NCBI GenBank assembly: GCA_963817735.1
Contig: CAWFPP010000037.1
Coordinates: 62,001 to 126,000, forward strand
Origin: Bog-473 sp963817735
GTDB taxonomy: Bacteria; Actinomycetota; Acidimicrobiia; Acidimicrobiales; RAAP-2
DNA length: 64,000 nt
Reading direction: 5' to 3'
The notes under the pieces are model-generated. The model worked only from the letters and a program-made list of their open reading frames with translations, was not told the DNA's origin and ran no database searches. Each line of letters begins with the position of its first letter. Within the stretch, counting starts at the first letter, position 1. The translations under genes were made by a program, and so were the position numbers. Shown in pieces: positions 19,174-26,672 of the stretch.

Positions 19174-20410
19174 GAGAAAACCAGCGGAGGCGTGCCGGAC
19201 GCCGGCGATGACCGGGCTCGGCGTCCGCTCCACCGGGCCCGGCCAGGGACAGGGTCTCGAAGCGGTCCAGCAGCTGGCCCAGGACGACCCTGCCCTCGAG
19301 CCGGGCCAGCGCCGCACCGAGGCAGAAGTGCGGGCCGAAGCCGAAGCTCACGTGTGGATTGGGGTGGCGGTCGATCCGCAGCTCGGCCGCGTCGGGCCCG
19401 AAGACCTCCTCGTCCCGGTTGGCCGAGGCGTAGACCAGCAGCACCGGGTCGCCCTCGGCCACCGGGACGCCACGGATGGTGGTGGCCGCGGTGGCCGTGC
19501 GCATGAACGAGATCACCGGGGTCGTCCAGCGCAGCAGCTCCTCGACGGCGGCCGGGATCAGGGACCGGTCGGCCTTGAGCGCAGCCCACTGGTCTGGATT
19601 CTCGGCCAGTGCCACCAAACCTCCCGAAATCAGGTTCCGGGTCGTCTCGTTCCCCGCCACCAGCAGCTGGATCAGGAACATCGCCAGCTCGGCCTCGCTC
19701 AGCTCTTCGCCGCCACTCTCCGGATCTGATCCGACGGTCGCCAGCACCGACACGAGGTCGTCCGCCGGCGCCTTGCGCCGTTCGTCGGCCACGCCGATCA
19801 GGTACTCCCACATCTCGAGCTGGTACGCGGCCCGTTGCTCCTCGGTCTGCTCCACCTCGCCCGGGATGACGGCTTCGGACCAGTCGAAGAAGCGGGGCCA
19901 CTGCGACCCGTCCACGCCGAGCAACTCACAGATGACCAACAGCGGGAACGGGATGGAGAGGTCCTGCACGACGTCGAACGGCTCGCCGCCCTGGATCTGA
20001 TCCAAGAGCGCCGTTGCCTTCGCCGTCACCCCGTCCTCCATAAGCCGCACCATCGAGGGCTTGAAGCCGGGCTGTACCAGCCGCCGGTAGCGGGTGTGTT
20101 GCGGCGGGTCGGTGTGCATCATGGTCGGCGGTGTCTCGTAGGTCGTGCCGATCTCGTCGGTCAGGATGCCGCGCGACGAACAGAACGCCCCCGGGTCGGC
20201 GCCGATGTGCGACACCTCTGGATGGGTCGTGACGGCCCAGAAGCCGCCGCCCTCGTGGTCGACCCAGCACACGGGCGCCGTTCGTCGGAGCTCGGCATAC
20301 AGAGCGAAGGGGTCGCCGCTGGAGTACAGGCTCGGGTCGAGCAGGCGGCCGGCGTCGGCGGTCCCTGCATCGGCGGTCCCTGCGTCAGCGGTCCCTGCGT
20401 CAGCGGTCAT
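19170..20410 (-). CDS. Cytochrome P450
   Basis: About 413 residues. N-terminal low-complexity TADAG repeat, then RLLDPSLYSSGDPFALYAEL. P450 hallmarks: I-helix VAGNETTRNLISGG, ExxR in AAVEELLRWTTPV, and the heme loop SFGFGPHFCLGAALARLEG with the axial Cys. TDPPQHTRYRRLVQPGFKP is the usual C-helix region. These features fit a soluble class I bacterial P450 needing ferredoxin partners not seen here. The last 20 residues probably require a frame change, as the expected end LVFS with stop at 19170 lies in another frame than the heme loop. It is the last gene of a minus-strand operon, 10 bases after the cupin gene, suggesting a shared catabolic route. Confidence 0.92.
20349..20410. repeat. 15-bp tandem repeat at P450 N-terminus
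   Basis: Four copies encode T-A-D-A-G at the start of the P450. In-frame copy changes would only vary the length of an unstructured N-terminus. Confidence 0.8.
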
Positions 20411-20420
20411 CGGCGCAGAC

Positions 20421-20897
20421 TCAGACGATCAGTCCGTTGGGGCGGGGGTCGCCCTGCGCCTCGAGCAGGGCGTAGTAGGCCTCGAGCGTCCCGGGGCCGT
20501 CGGAGACCGACTCCACGGAACCGTCCTCGGCCAGGTTCAACAGCGCGCCCTCGATGATGAAGCACACGTCCGTGTCCTCGGTGTTCTCCGCCGGCACGTG
20601 CAGAGTGTGCACGGAGTTGGCCGGCTCGTACAGGTAGGACCCGGCCTCCACGTAGAATCCGTACTCCAGATAGTGCCAGCGGCCCGCCGACGTGTAGGCG
20701 TCGACCGACCCGGTGTGGCGATGGGTCTGCAGCTGCACGCCGGGCTGGAAACGGTTGAGGATCACCCACGTCCCGTGCGACGAGTCGTAGCGCACCACCT
20801 TGAGGAGGACGCCCATGCCGGTGTCGGCCCATGGCGCGTCCTCGATCGTGACGAGGCGGACCGCGTCGGCCGGGTTGGCGGGAGTGGTGATCGACAT
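20421..20897 (-). CDS. Cupin, 2,4'-dihydroxyacetophenone-dioxygenase-like
   Basis: Intact 158-residue cupin from ATG 20897. The sequence runs GVLLKVVRYDSSHGTWVILN, RFQPGVQLQTHRHTGSVDAY, WHYLEYGFYVEAGSYLYEPA, then SVHTLHVPAENTEDTDVCFI. The metal-ligand histidines of HRHTG and the later SVHTLHV fit a mononuclear iron cupin. The nearest characterised relatives cleave a C-C bond in 2,4'-dihydroxyacetophenone; assignment to that exact reaction is inference. Genomic context (P450, amidase, F420-type oxidoreductase on the same strand) supports a degradative role. Confidence 0.75.
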   Translation of the reverse strand: MSITTPANPADAVRLVTIEDAPWADTGMGVLLKVVRYDSSHGTWVILNRFQPGVQLQTHRHTGSVDAYTSAGRWHYLEYGFYVEAGSYLYEPANSVHTLHVPAENTEDTDVCFIIEGALLNLAEDGSVESVSDGPGTLEAYYALLEAQGDPRPNGLIV

Positions 20898-20954
20898 GGA
20901 TTGGGCTCCTTCTGGATTCTTGGATTGCTCGGACGCTCGGATTACTCGGACTCT

Positions 20955-21008
20955 TGGACTACGGGTCGGATGGGTCGGATGGGTCGGATGGGTCGGATGG
21001 GTCGGAGG
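20955..21008. repeat. 10-bp tandem repeat GGGTCGGATG
   Basis: Four to five near-perfect copies of GGGTCGGATG sit in the 117-base gap between the amidase stop and the cupin start, flanked by degenerate GGATTCTTGG-like units. No promoter is evident. Confidence 0.8.
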
Positions 21009-21014
21009 ACTTGG

Positions 21015-22436
21015 CTATTCGGGCAGGATGGCGAGGAGGTCGAGGTCCATCGCCGCCTCGAGCGCGGCGGCCGTGCGCAACACGACCAGATCGCCGTGTT
21101 GGGGCCCGACCAGTTGGAGGCCGATGGGCAGGCCGTCGCGGCTCAGGCCGACGGGAACGGTGGCGGCGGGGGAGCGGGTCATGTTGAAGGGATAGGTGAA
21201 CTGGATCCAGTTGGCCGTCTTCACCCCGTTCACCGACCCCATCATGTCGTCGGCAAACGGCGCCAGCCCAGAGGTGGTCGGCGTCACCAGGATCCGGCAG
21301 CTGTGGAAGAGCTCGACCAGGCGCAGGTTCATCAGGTGGTAGCTGTCGAAGACCTGGAGCAGCTGTTCGGCGGTCGTCGTCATCGCGACGTCCACGAAGT
21401 GGCGCAGCACCGGATGAACCTCGTCCCAGCGCGGGTGGCCCATGAAGGGTCGCAGGGTGCGCAAGGTGGCCGCCCCCGTCATGGTGAGGAAATCACCGAC
21501 GGGGTCGGCATCAAAAACGGAGTCCAGCACGACCACCTCGGCGCCCAGCGATTCGAGCACGCCCACGGCGCGCGCGCAGGCCGCTTCCACCTCGTCGTCG
21601 ACCGTGGCGAAGCCCAGGGTTGGCGCGTAGGCGATCCTCACCGGGACGTGGGGGTCCTCCATGGCGGCGAGCCAGTTGGCCTCGGGGCGGGGGAGGGAGC
21701 GCAGGTCGGTGGGATCGGGGCCGACGGCGACGTCGAGGGCGCGGGCGACATCGGCGATGCGGCGGGCCATGGGGCCGTTGGTCGAGAGGTCGACCCAGCC
21801 GGGCGGGTGGGGGCCGCCGGCCGGGACGCGCCCGAGGCTCGGCTTCATGCCCGACAGGCCGCAGCACACGCTGGGGATCCGGATCGACCCACCGCCGTCG
21901 GAACCGGTGGCGAGGGGCACCATGCCCGCCGCCAGCGCCGCCGACGTGCCGCCCGACGATCCGCCCGGCCCGCGCGAGACGTCGAACGGGTTCAGCGAGG
22001 GGCCGAAGATGGCGTTGGTCGTGTTGCCCATCCAGCCGAACTCGGGCGTGTTGGTCTTGCCGACGACCACGCAGCCGGCCCCGCGCATGCGGGCCACGAA
22101 GGGATCGTCCTCGATGGCCGGCGGGGCGTCGGCGTGGAGCGCGGAACCGTAGGTGGTGCGGTAGCCGATGGCGTTCTGCAGGTCCTTGACCCCGATGGGG
22201 ATGCCGGCCAGCGGGCCGGGGTCGGCCCCGGTGGCGATACGGGCATCGAGGGCGTCGGCCTCGTCGAGCGCCCGGTCCCCATCCACGGCGACGAACGCGT
22301 TGTAGACCGGGTCGAGCCTCTCGATCCGGTCGAGGGCGGCCCGGGTCAGCTCCCGTGCCGAGACCTCCTTGGCCCGGACCGAGCGGCTCAGCTCGGCCAG
22401 CGAAGTGGTGCGGAAGTCGATCTCTGTCCCTGCCAT
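21015..22436 (-). CDS. Amidase signature family enzyme
   Basis: Intact 473-residue amidase. The Ser-cisSer-Lys triad is visible: Lys in GIPIGVKDLQNAIGY, the Gly/Ser-rich loop RGPGGSSGGTSAALAAGMVP, and the nucleophile region ATGSDGGGSIRIPSVCCGLS. PSLGRVPAGG and the C-terminal SRDGLPIGLQLVGPQHGDLV follow. It hydrolyses an amide to acid plus ammonia; GatA and other family members share these motifs, but the absence of gatB/gatC nearby argues for a catabolic amidase. It lies between the LLM oxidoreductase and the cupin in a minus-strand operon. Confidence 0.9.
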   Translation of the reverse strand: MAGTEIDFRTTSLAELSRSVRAKEVSARELTRAALDRIERLDPVYNAFVAVDGDRALDEADALDARIATGADPGPLAGIPIGVKDLQNAIGYRTTYGSALHADAPPAIEDDPFVARMRGAGCVVVGKTNTPEFGWMGNTTNAIFGPSLNPFDVSRGPGGSSGGTSAALAAGMVPLATGSDGGGSIRIPSVCCGLSGMKPSLGRVPAGGPHPPGWVDLSTNGPMARRIADVARALDVAVGPDPTDLRSLPRPEANWLAAMEDPHVPVRIAYAPTLGFATVDDEVEAACARAVGVLESLGAEVVVLDSVFDADPVGDFLTMTGAATLRTLRPFMGHPRWDEVHPVLRHFVDVAMTTTAEQLLQVFDSYHLMNLRLVELFHSCRILVTPTTSGLAPFADDMMGSVNGVKTANWIQFTYPFNMTRSPAATVPVGLSRDGLPIGLQLVGPQHGDLVVLRTAAALEAAMDLDLLAILPE

Positions 22437-22522
22437 GTCGCCACGCCCCCCTCTGGTCCCCTGCAGTTTTCCCTGCCGGGACGAGTCCGGCCAGCCCGGC
22501 GCAGTCGGCTACCCGACTTCGT

Positions 22523-23518
22523 CTATGCCGCCGACGGCGACAGACCCGCGACGGCCTCGGCCAGGTCGATCCCGATCGGGACCACCGCCGGCGCCGGCAC
22601 CGTGATCCCGTGGTCGACATAGCGCTGGATATGGGCCCGGCACTCCGCCACCGACCCGTGCACGATGAGCTCGTCCACCACCGAGTCGGGGATGGCGGCC
22701 AGTGCGCCCTTGCGGTCGCCGGCGGCCCAGGCGTCCCACATGGGCTGCAGGGCAGGGCCCCGGCCGAGCCAGCGGTGGAACTCGGCATAGGCCGGCACGT
22801 TCAGATAGGCGGTGATCATGCGGCGCCCGATGGTGCGGGCGAGGTCGGCGTCCTCGGTCACGATGACGAAGATCCGGGCCACGATGGCGCGGGGTGCCCC
22901 GCCGGACGCCTTGGTCACCTCCGCCACGGATGTGGCGACGTCCTCGGCGCTGAGCCAGTTGAGGATGGCGCCGTCGGCCTCGCGGCCGGCCAGGTGCAGC
23001 ATGCCGGGGCGCAGGGCCGCCAGGTAGATGGGCGGCAGCTGCTCGGGGATGCGGGCCAGGCGGAATCCCTTCACGTGGAAGGTCTCGTAGTCCTCGGTCA
23101 CCTTCTCGCCGCTGAAGGCCAGTCTCAAGAAGCGCAGCGTGTCGCGGACGCGCCGGTACTGGTTCTCGAAGGCCAGGCCGTTCCAGTTGGCCACGATGAC
23201 CTCGGAGGACGCGCCGAGGCCGCAGAAGAATCGCCCGGGCGCAGCGTCGGCCATGGCGGCCAGGCTCTGGGCGAGGAGCGCGGGGCCCCGGGTGTAGGCG
23301 GGGGTGATGGCCACGCCCAGGTTCATCGTGGGCTCCCAGGCGGCCGCCAGGGTGAGGGGGGTGAAGCCGTCGGCGCCGTCGACCTCGGCCGACCACAGGT
23401 CCGTGTATCCCAGGTCGCGCAGACGGGCGAACCACTCGCGGTGGGCGTGCAGCGGGATGCCGTCGAAGGGGACCGTGATGCCGGGCCGGGCCGGTGGCAC
23501 CCCCTGCCGGGGGCTCAT
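22523..23518 (-). CDS. LLM-class (luciferase-like) F420-type oxidoreductase
   Basis: Intact 331-residue TIM-barrel protein: HREWFARLRDLGYTDLWSAE, MNLGVAITPAYTRGPALLAQ, APGRFFCGLGASSEVIVANW, RIPEQLPPIYLAALRPGMLH and the C-terminal HIQRYVDHGITVPAPAVVPI. Actinobacterial members closest in layout use coenzyme F420, while others use FMN, so the cofactor is inferred. ATG 23518 lies inside the first unit of a 14-bp tandem repeat; GTG 23500 (VPPARPGIT) is an equally plausible start. It is 86 bases upstream of the amidase in the same operon. Confidence 0.87.
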   Translation of the reverse strand: MSPRQGVPPARPGITVPFDGIPLHAHREWFARLRDLGYTDLWSAEVDGADGFTPLTLAAAWEPTMNLGVAITPAYTRGPALLAQSLAAMADAAPGRFFCGLGASSEVIVANWNGLAFENQYRRVRDTLRFLRLAFSGEKVTEDYETFHVKGFRLARIPEQLPPIYLAALRPGMLHLAGREADGAILNWLSAEDVATSVAEVTKASGGAPRAIVARIFVIVTEDADLARTIGRRMITAYLNVPAYAEFHRWLGRGPALQPMWDAWAAGDRKGALAAIPDSVVDELIVHGSVAECRAHIQRYVDHGITVPAPAVVPIGIDLAEAVAGLSPSAA

Positions 23519-23620
23519 TGTGCGGTGCTCATTGTGCGGTGCTCATTGTGCGGTGCTCATTGTGCGGTGCTCATTGTGCGGTGCTCATTGTGCGGTGCTC
23601 ATTGTGCGGTGCTCATTGTG
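23513..23620. repeat. 14-bp minisatellite between PPK2 and LLM genes
   Basis: Seven perfect copies of GCTCATTGTGCGGT plus a partial eighth. On the minus strand each unit contains ATGAGC. The array begins at the PPK2 stop codon and ends at the ATG of the LLM gene. The unit is not a multiple of three, so copy-number changes would shift any frame read through it. Confidence 0.95.
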
Positions 23621-24650
23621 GCGGGCTCACTGCGTGGAGTCGCTCCTCGACGTCGCCGGACCCATTCGTCTCGGGCCCGTGCTGGAACTCCGCGTCGTCG
23701 AAGGACAGCGCGAGCTCCGTCTTCTCCTCGTCGTCACGGTCCGGCACCGGCACGCCCCAGCGCGCCATGCCCGCCTCCATGTGCCGGATGACGGTCTCGA
23801 TGACCTCGACCCGCCCGTTGCGCTTGCTCTCCGACGAGATCACGTCCCAGGGCGCCAACGGGCCGCTCGTCAGCCGCAGCATGTCCGCCACCGCCGCGTC
23901 GTATTGCGGCCGCTTCTCCCGGTTGCGCCAGTCCTCGTCGGTCAGCTTCCACGCCTTGAGGGAATCGTCCCGGCGCCGTTCGAACCGGCGCAACTGTTCC
24001 TCGTCCGACATGTGCATCCAGAGCTTGATCACGACCATTCCCTCTTCGGCCAGTGAGTGCTCGAAGTCGGTGATCTCCTCGTAGGCGCGCCGCCACTGCA
24101 CCTCGGTGGCGAAATTCTCCACCCGCTCCACGAGCACACGCCCGTACCAGCTGCGGTCGAAGATGGTCATGCCGCCCCATCCGGGGAGTGGCGGCCAGAA
24201 GCGCCACAGGAAGTGATGCCGGAGCTCGTCGGGCGTCGGCGCGGCGAACGGCGCCACGTACACGTGGCGGGGGTCGAGCGGCTCGACCAGCCGCTTGATG
24301 GCGCCGCCCTTGCCGGCGGCGTCCCAGCCCTCGAAGACGATGCAGACCGGTGGGCCGAGGTTGCCTTGGTTGAGCTGACCGCCATTGATCAGCCGCAGGT
24401 GCAACAGGCGGCGTTGCGCCTTGCCGAGGCGCTTCGCCTCTTCGTCCTTGGAGAGCTTCAACGTGAGGTCGCAGTCCTCCAGCCGGGGATAGGACAAATG
24501 GGGAGAGTCCTGTTGCTCATTCGTAGGGCCCGTTGTGGCTGCAGCGGCCGCAGCGGCCGCAGCGGCCGCAGCGGCTGCAGCGGCTGCAGCGGTGTCGTCG
24601 CTGCCGTCATGGGGGCCGTGACCGTGGTCCCCGTGATCGTGCTTGCTCAC
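23613..24650 (-). CDS. ppk2: Polyphosphate kinase 2 family protein
   Basis: Intact 345 residues from GTG 24650. The N-terminus is unusual: a His/Gly-rich stretch HDHGDHGHGPHDG, then about 18 alanines. The catalytic domain (from about residue 60) has Walker A in VFEGWDAAGKGGAIKR, then RHVYVAPFAAPTPDELRHHF, MTIFDRSWYGRVLVERVE (Walker B/lid) and RNREKRPQYDAAVADML. The family moves phosphate between polyphosphate and nucleotides; whether the acceptor is a mono- or diphosphate is not readable. It overlaps the methyltransferase stop by 4 bases (GTGA), so it is translationally coupled to it. Its stop is in the minisatellite. Confidence 0.93.
   Translation of the reverse strand: MSKHDHGDHGHGPHDGSDDTAAAAAAAAAAAAAAAAAATTGPTNEQQDSPHLSYPRLEDCDLTLKLSKDEEAKRLGKAQRRLLHLRLINGGQLNQGNLGPPVCIVFEGWDAAGKGGAIKRLVEPLDPRHVYVAPFAAPTPDELRHHFLWRFWPPLPGWGGMTIFDRSWYGRVLVERVENFATEVQWRRAYEEITDFEHSLAEEGMVVIKLWMHMSDEEQLRRFERRRDDSLKAWKLTDEDWRNREKRPQYDAAVADMLRLTSGPLAPWDVISSESKRNGRVEVIETVIRHMEAGMARWGVPVPDRDDEEKTELALSFDDAEFQHGPETNGSGDVEERLHAVSPPQ
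24538..24597 (-). repeat. Poly-alanine (GCN) tract in PPK2 N-terminus
   Basis: About 18 consecutive alanine codons built from repeated GGCCGCAGC and GGCTGCAGC units between the His-rich leader and the PPK2 fold. It is probably an unstructured linker that can vary in length. Confidence 0.85.
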
Positions 24651-25888
24651 GTTGCCTGTTGTAGCCGATCCAACCGACCGGCGGCGACCACCGATGCTGC
24701 AGCGCCCGTGAAGCCGTCCGCTACGCCCTGTGAGGCCCGGACGGCCTCTGCGCTCTTTGCGGCCTGTGCGGCCTGTGGGGCCTGTGTGGACTGTGCGGCC
24801 TGTGCGCTCTCTGCGGCCTGGACGGCTCGGCGCACCAGGTCCGGCGCTCCGGCGATCACGAGCAGCTCCTGATTCGACAAATGGCCCACCCGACCGACCT
24901 TTCTTCCGGATGGGTCGAAGATGCCGATGCGGGCCCCGACGTATCGAGCCGAGTCGAAGGAGAGGGTCGCCACCGCTCGATCCGTACCGTTCCTCTGCGT
25001 GGTGCACATCGCCTCGAGCTCCTCCAGCCCCAGCCACGACTCGTTGTTGTAGGACAGCACCAGCAGCTCGCAGTCGATCGACCGCACGACCGACGCCAGC
25101 GCCGCCGGCATGGTCCGCTTCGAATTGAAGGCGGATCGGGTGGATGGGTCGCGGGCATCGAGCCGTTTGCGGGCGACGCCATAGGCCTCGGGCGCGTCCC
25201 ACGCCACCAGCGTCTCCCACACGTGGTAGTTGGTGAAATACCGGTGCTGGTTGTACGGCGGATCGAGGTACGCCAAATCGAAGTGGCCCAGGCTCCGCCC
25301 GCCGGCCGAGCCGGATGCCGTCGCCAGCTCGACCGCATCGCCTTGGATGGCGCGCCCGGGCCCATGGAGCAGTTCGGGGATGCGCAACTCCAGCGGCTTG
25401 GCCGAACGGGGCGCCCACTGCTTCACGTACGCCATCTGCACGCCGGTGGTCGAGTCCACCCGGTCCGCCGCCTCGATGAGGGACGTCAACAGGAGGGGGA
25501 ACAAGGGTGACCCCGCATACTCCGAGTCGATGGCGTCCCGCACGGCATCTATCCGAGCGGCGTTGTGCGGTTGGAAGTAACGGGCCTGACGGCTGAACGT
25601 CTCGGTGACGTAGCCGGGTTTGCCGGGGAGGGCGTTGAGGTGGTTCACGGCCGCCCGGAGCGCCGTGGCGTCGGTGGCGGCGGCGTCCGCCTCGATGTAG
25701 GTGCGGGCGAAGGTGTGCGCGTAGCGGGCGCTGTCGACGGCGGTCACGTGCACACCCTGGGCCTTGAAGGCCTGGGCGACGCGGGTGGTGCCGGTGAAGA
25801 GGTCGAGCGCGGTGGTGGCGCCCGAGGCCCGGCAGATGCGGGCGAGGACCGGGACGAGGCGGCGTTTGGAGCCGATGTATTTGATCAT
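24647..25888 (-). CDS. D12-class adenine-specific DNA methyltransferase
   Basis: Intact 413 residues from ATG 25888 (MIKYIGSKRRLVPVLARICR). Motif I LDLFTGTTRVAQAF binds SAM and motif IV DLAYLDPPYNQHRYFTNYH is the DPPY catalytic box; order I before IV and the N-terminal IKYIGSKRRL are typical of the DpnM/Dam-like (D12, alpha) N6-adenine methyltransferases. The C-terminal 70 residues are an Ala/Gln-rich tail (SAQAAQSTQAPQAAQAAKSA). No restriction endonuclease gene is next to it, so it looks like an orphan methylase. Its stop overlaps the PPK2 start. It is divergent from a small-molecule-type methyltransferase. The target site cannot be predicted from sequence. Confidence 0.88.
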   Translation of the reverse strand: MIKYIGSKRRLVPVLARICRASGATTALDLFTGTTRVAQAFKAQGVHVTAVDSARYAHTFARTYIEADAAATDATALRAAVNHLNALPGKPGYVTETFSRQARYFQPHNAARIDAVRDAIDSEYAGSPLFPLLLTSLIEAADRVDSTTGVQMAYVKQWAPRSAKPLELRIPELLHGPGRAIQGDAVELATASGSAGGRSLGHFDLAYLDPPYNQHRYFTNYHVWETLVAWDAPEAYGVARKRLDARDPSTRSAFNSKRTMPAALASVVRSIDCELLVLSYNNESWLGLEELEAMCTTQRNGTDRAVATLSFDSARYVGARIGIFDPSGRKVGRVGHLSNQELLVIAGAPDLVRRAVQAAESAQAAQSTQAPQAAQAAKSAEAVRASQGVADGFTGAAASVVAAGRLDRLQQAT

Positions 25889-25934
25889 CGAGGGCCTTTA
25901 GCCGTCACGGCGGACCACCCTACGATGGGCGGTC

Positions 25935-26672
25935 ATGGCGCCCGGGGACCATCCAGGAACTGCCGATGGGGGCGCCGATGGGGGCGCCGATGGGGGCGCC
26001 GATGGGGGCTTGGATTCGCACTGGGTGCGGTGGCATGCGCCCTACGAGGACCCTTCGTCGACCCTGTCGCAGCGGCTGGCGGCGGTGCAGTCCATGCTGC
26101 GCGCCGCTTTGGATGAGATCCCGGATAGCTATCCAGGGCCGGTCCGGATCGTGAGCCTGTGTGCGGGCCAGGGGCGTGACGTGATCGACGTCGTGGCGAC
26201 CCATCCAAGGGGTCCCGAAGTCTCGGCGTTGCTGGTCGAGCTCGATCCGGCTCTCGTGGCCTTCGCCCGGGACCGTGCTGCCAAGGCCGGCCTGGCTGGG
26301 CAGATACGGATCGTCGAGGGCGACGCGTCGCAGTCCCGCATCTACGTCGACAGCGTGCCAGCCGACATCGTCCTGGTGTGCGGGGTGTTCGGGAACATCA
26401 GCGCGGCGGACATCACGCGCACCATCCAGGCGATGCGGGGTTTCTGCGTGCCCGGGGGCCATGTCCTGTGGACCCGGCACCGGCGGCCACCTGACCTCAC
26501 CCCGGCCATCCGGGCCGACTTCGCCGCTGCAGGGTTCACGGAGTTGGCCTTCGAGGCCCCCGAGGGCACGGTCATGACGGTCGGCCACCACCGCCTGGAT
26601 GGAGCCGTGGTGCCCTTCGACCCGGACCAGCAGCTCTTCGACTTCGTGGGCGACGGTTGGAACCCCGCATGA
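25935..26672 (+). CDS. Class I SAM-dependent methyltransferase
   Basis: Intact 245 residues. After an N-terminal tandem repeat encoding ADGG units come SHWVRWHAPYEDPSSTLSQR, motif I VRIVSLCAGQGRDVIDVVA, acidic LVELDPALVAFARDRAAKA, VEGDASQSRIY and PADIVLVCGVFGNISAADIT. It is a Rossmann methyltransferase of an uncharacterised actinobacterial group; the acceptor is unknown. ATG 25935 lies 46 bases from the divergent DNA methyltransferase. Its stop overlaps the ATG of the downstream membrane protein (ATGA at 26669). Confidence 0.83.
   Translation: MAPGDHPGTADGGADGGADGGADGGLDSHWVRWHAPYEDPSSTLSQRLAAVQSMLRAALDEIPDSYPGPVRIVSLCAGQGRDVIDVVATHPRGPEVSALLVELDPALVAFARDRAAKAGLAGQIRIVEGDASQSRIYVDSVPADIVLVCGVFGNISAADITRTIQAMRGFCVPGGHVLWTRHRRPPDLTPAIRADFAAAGFTELAFEAPEGTVMTVGHHRLDGAVVPFDPDQQLFDFVGDGWNPA
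25962..26010 (+). repeat. 12-bp tandem repeat encoding ADGG
   Basis: Four near-perfect copies of GATGGGGGCGCC near the methyltransferase N-terminus. The unit length keeps the frame. Confidence 0.85.

Noticed and set aside
1..19200. Programmed frameshifting as an explanation of the many frame changes
   Set aside because: Breaks lie at unrelated sequences, in both directions and several per gene, without slippery heptamers or downstream structures in common.
1..19200. GGATG/CATCC or another methylated motif as the cause of the frame breaks
   Set aside because: Some breaks lie near CATCC (for example 4350, 7720, 9285) but most do not, so no consistent motif was found by eye.
20145..22622. 825-residue plus-strand frame across the P450, cupin and amidase genes
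   Set aside because: It is complementary to three well-supported minus-strand genes, and its sequence is repetitive without any domain.
23513..23620. CRISPR-like array
   Set aside because: Units are contiguous 14-mers with no unique spacers and there are no cas genes nearby.
25888..25935. Restriction-modification system around the D12 methylase
   Set aside because: No nuclease gene lies on either side; neighbours are PPK2 and a small-molecule-type methyltransferase.
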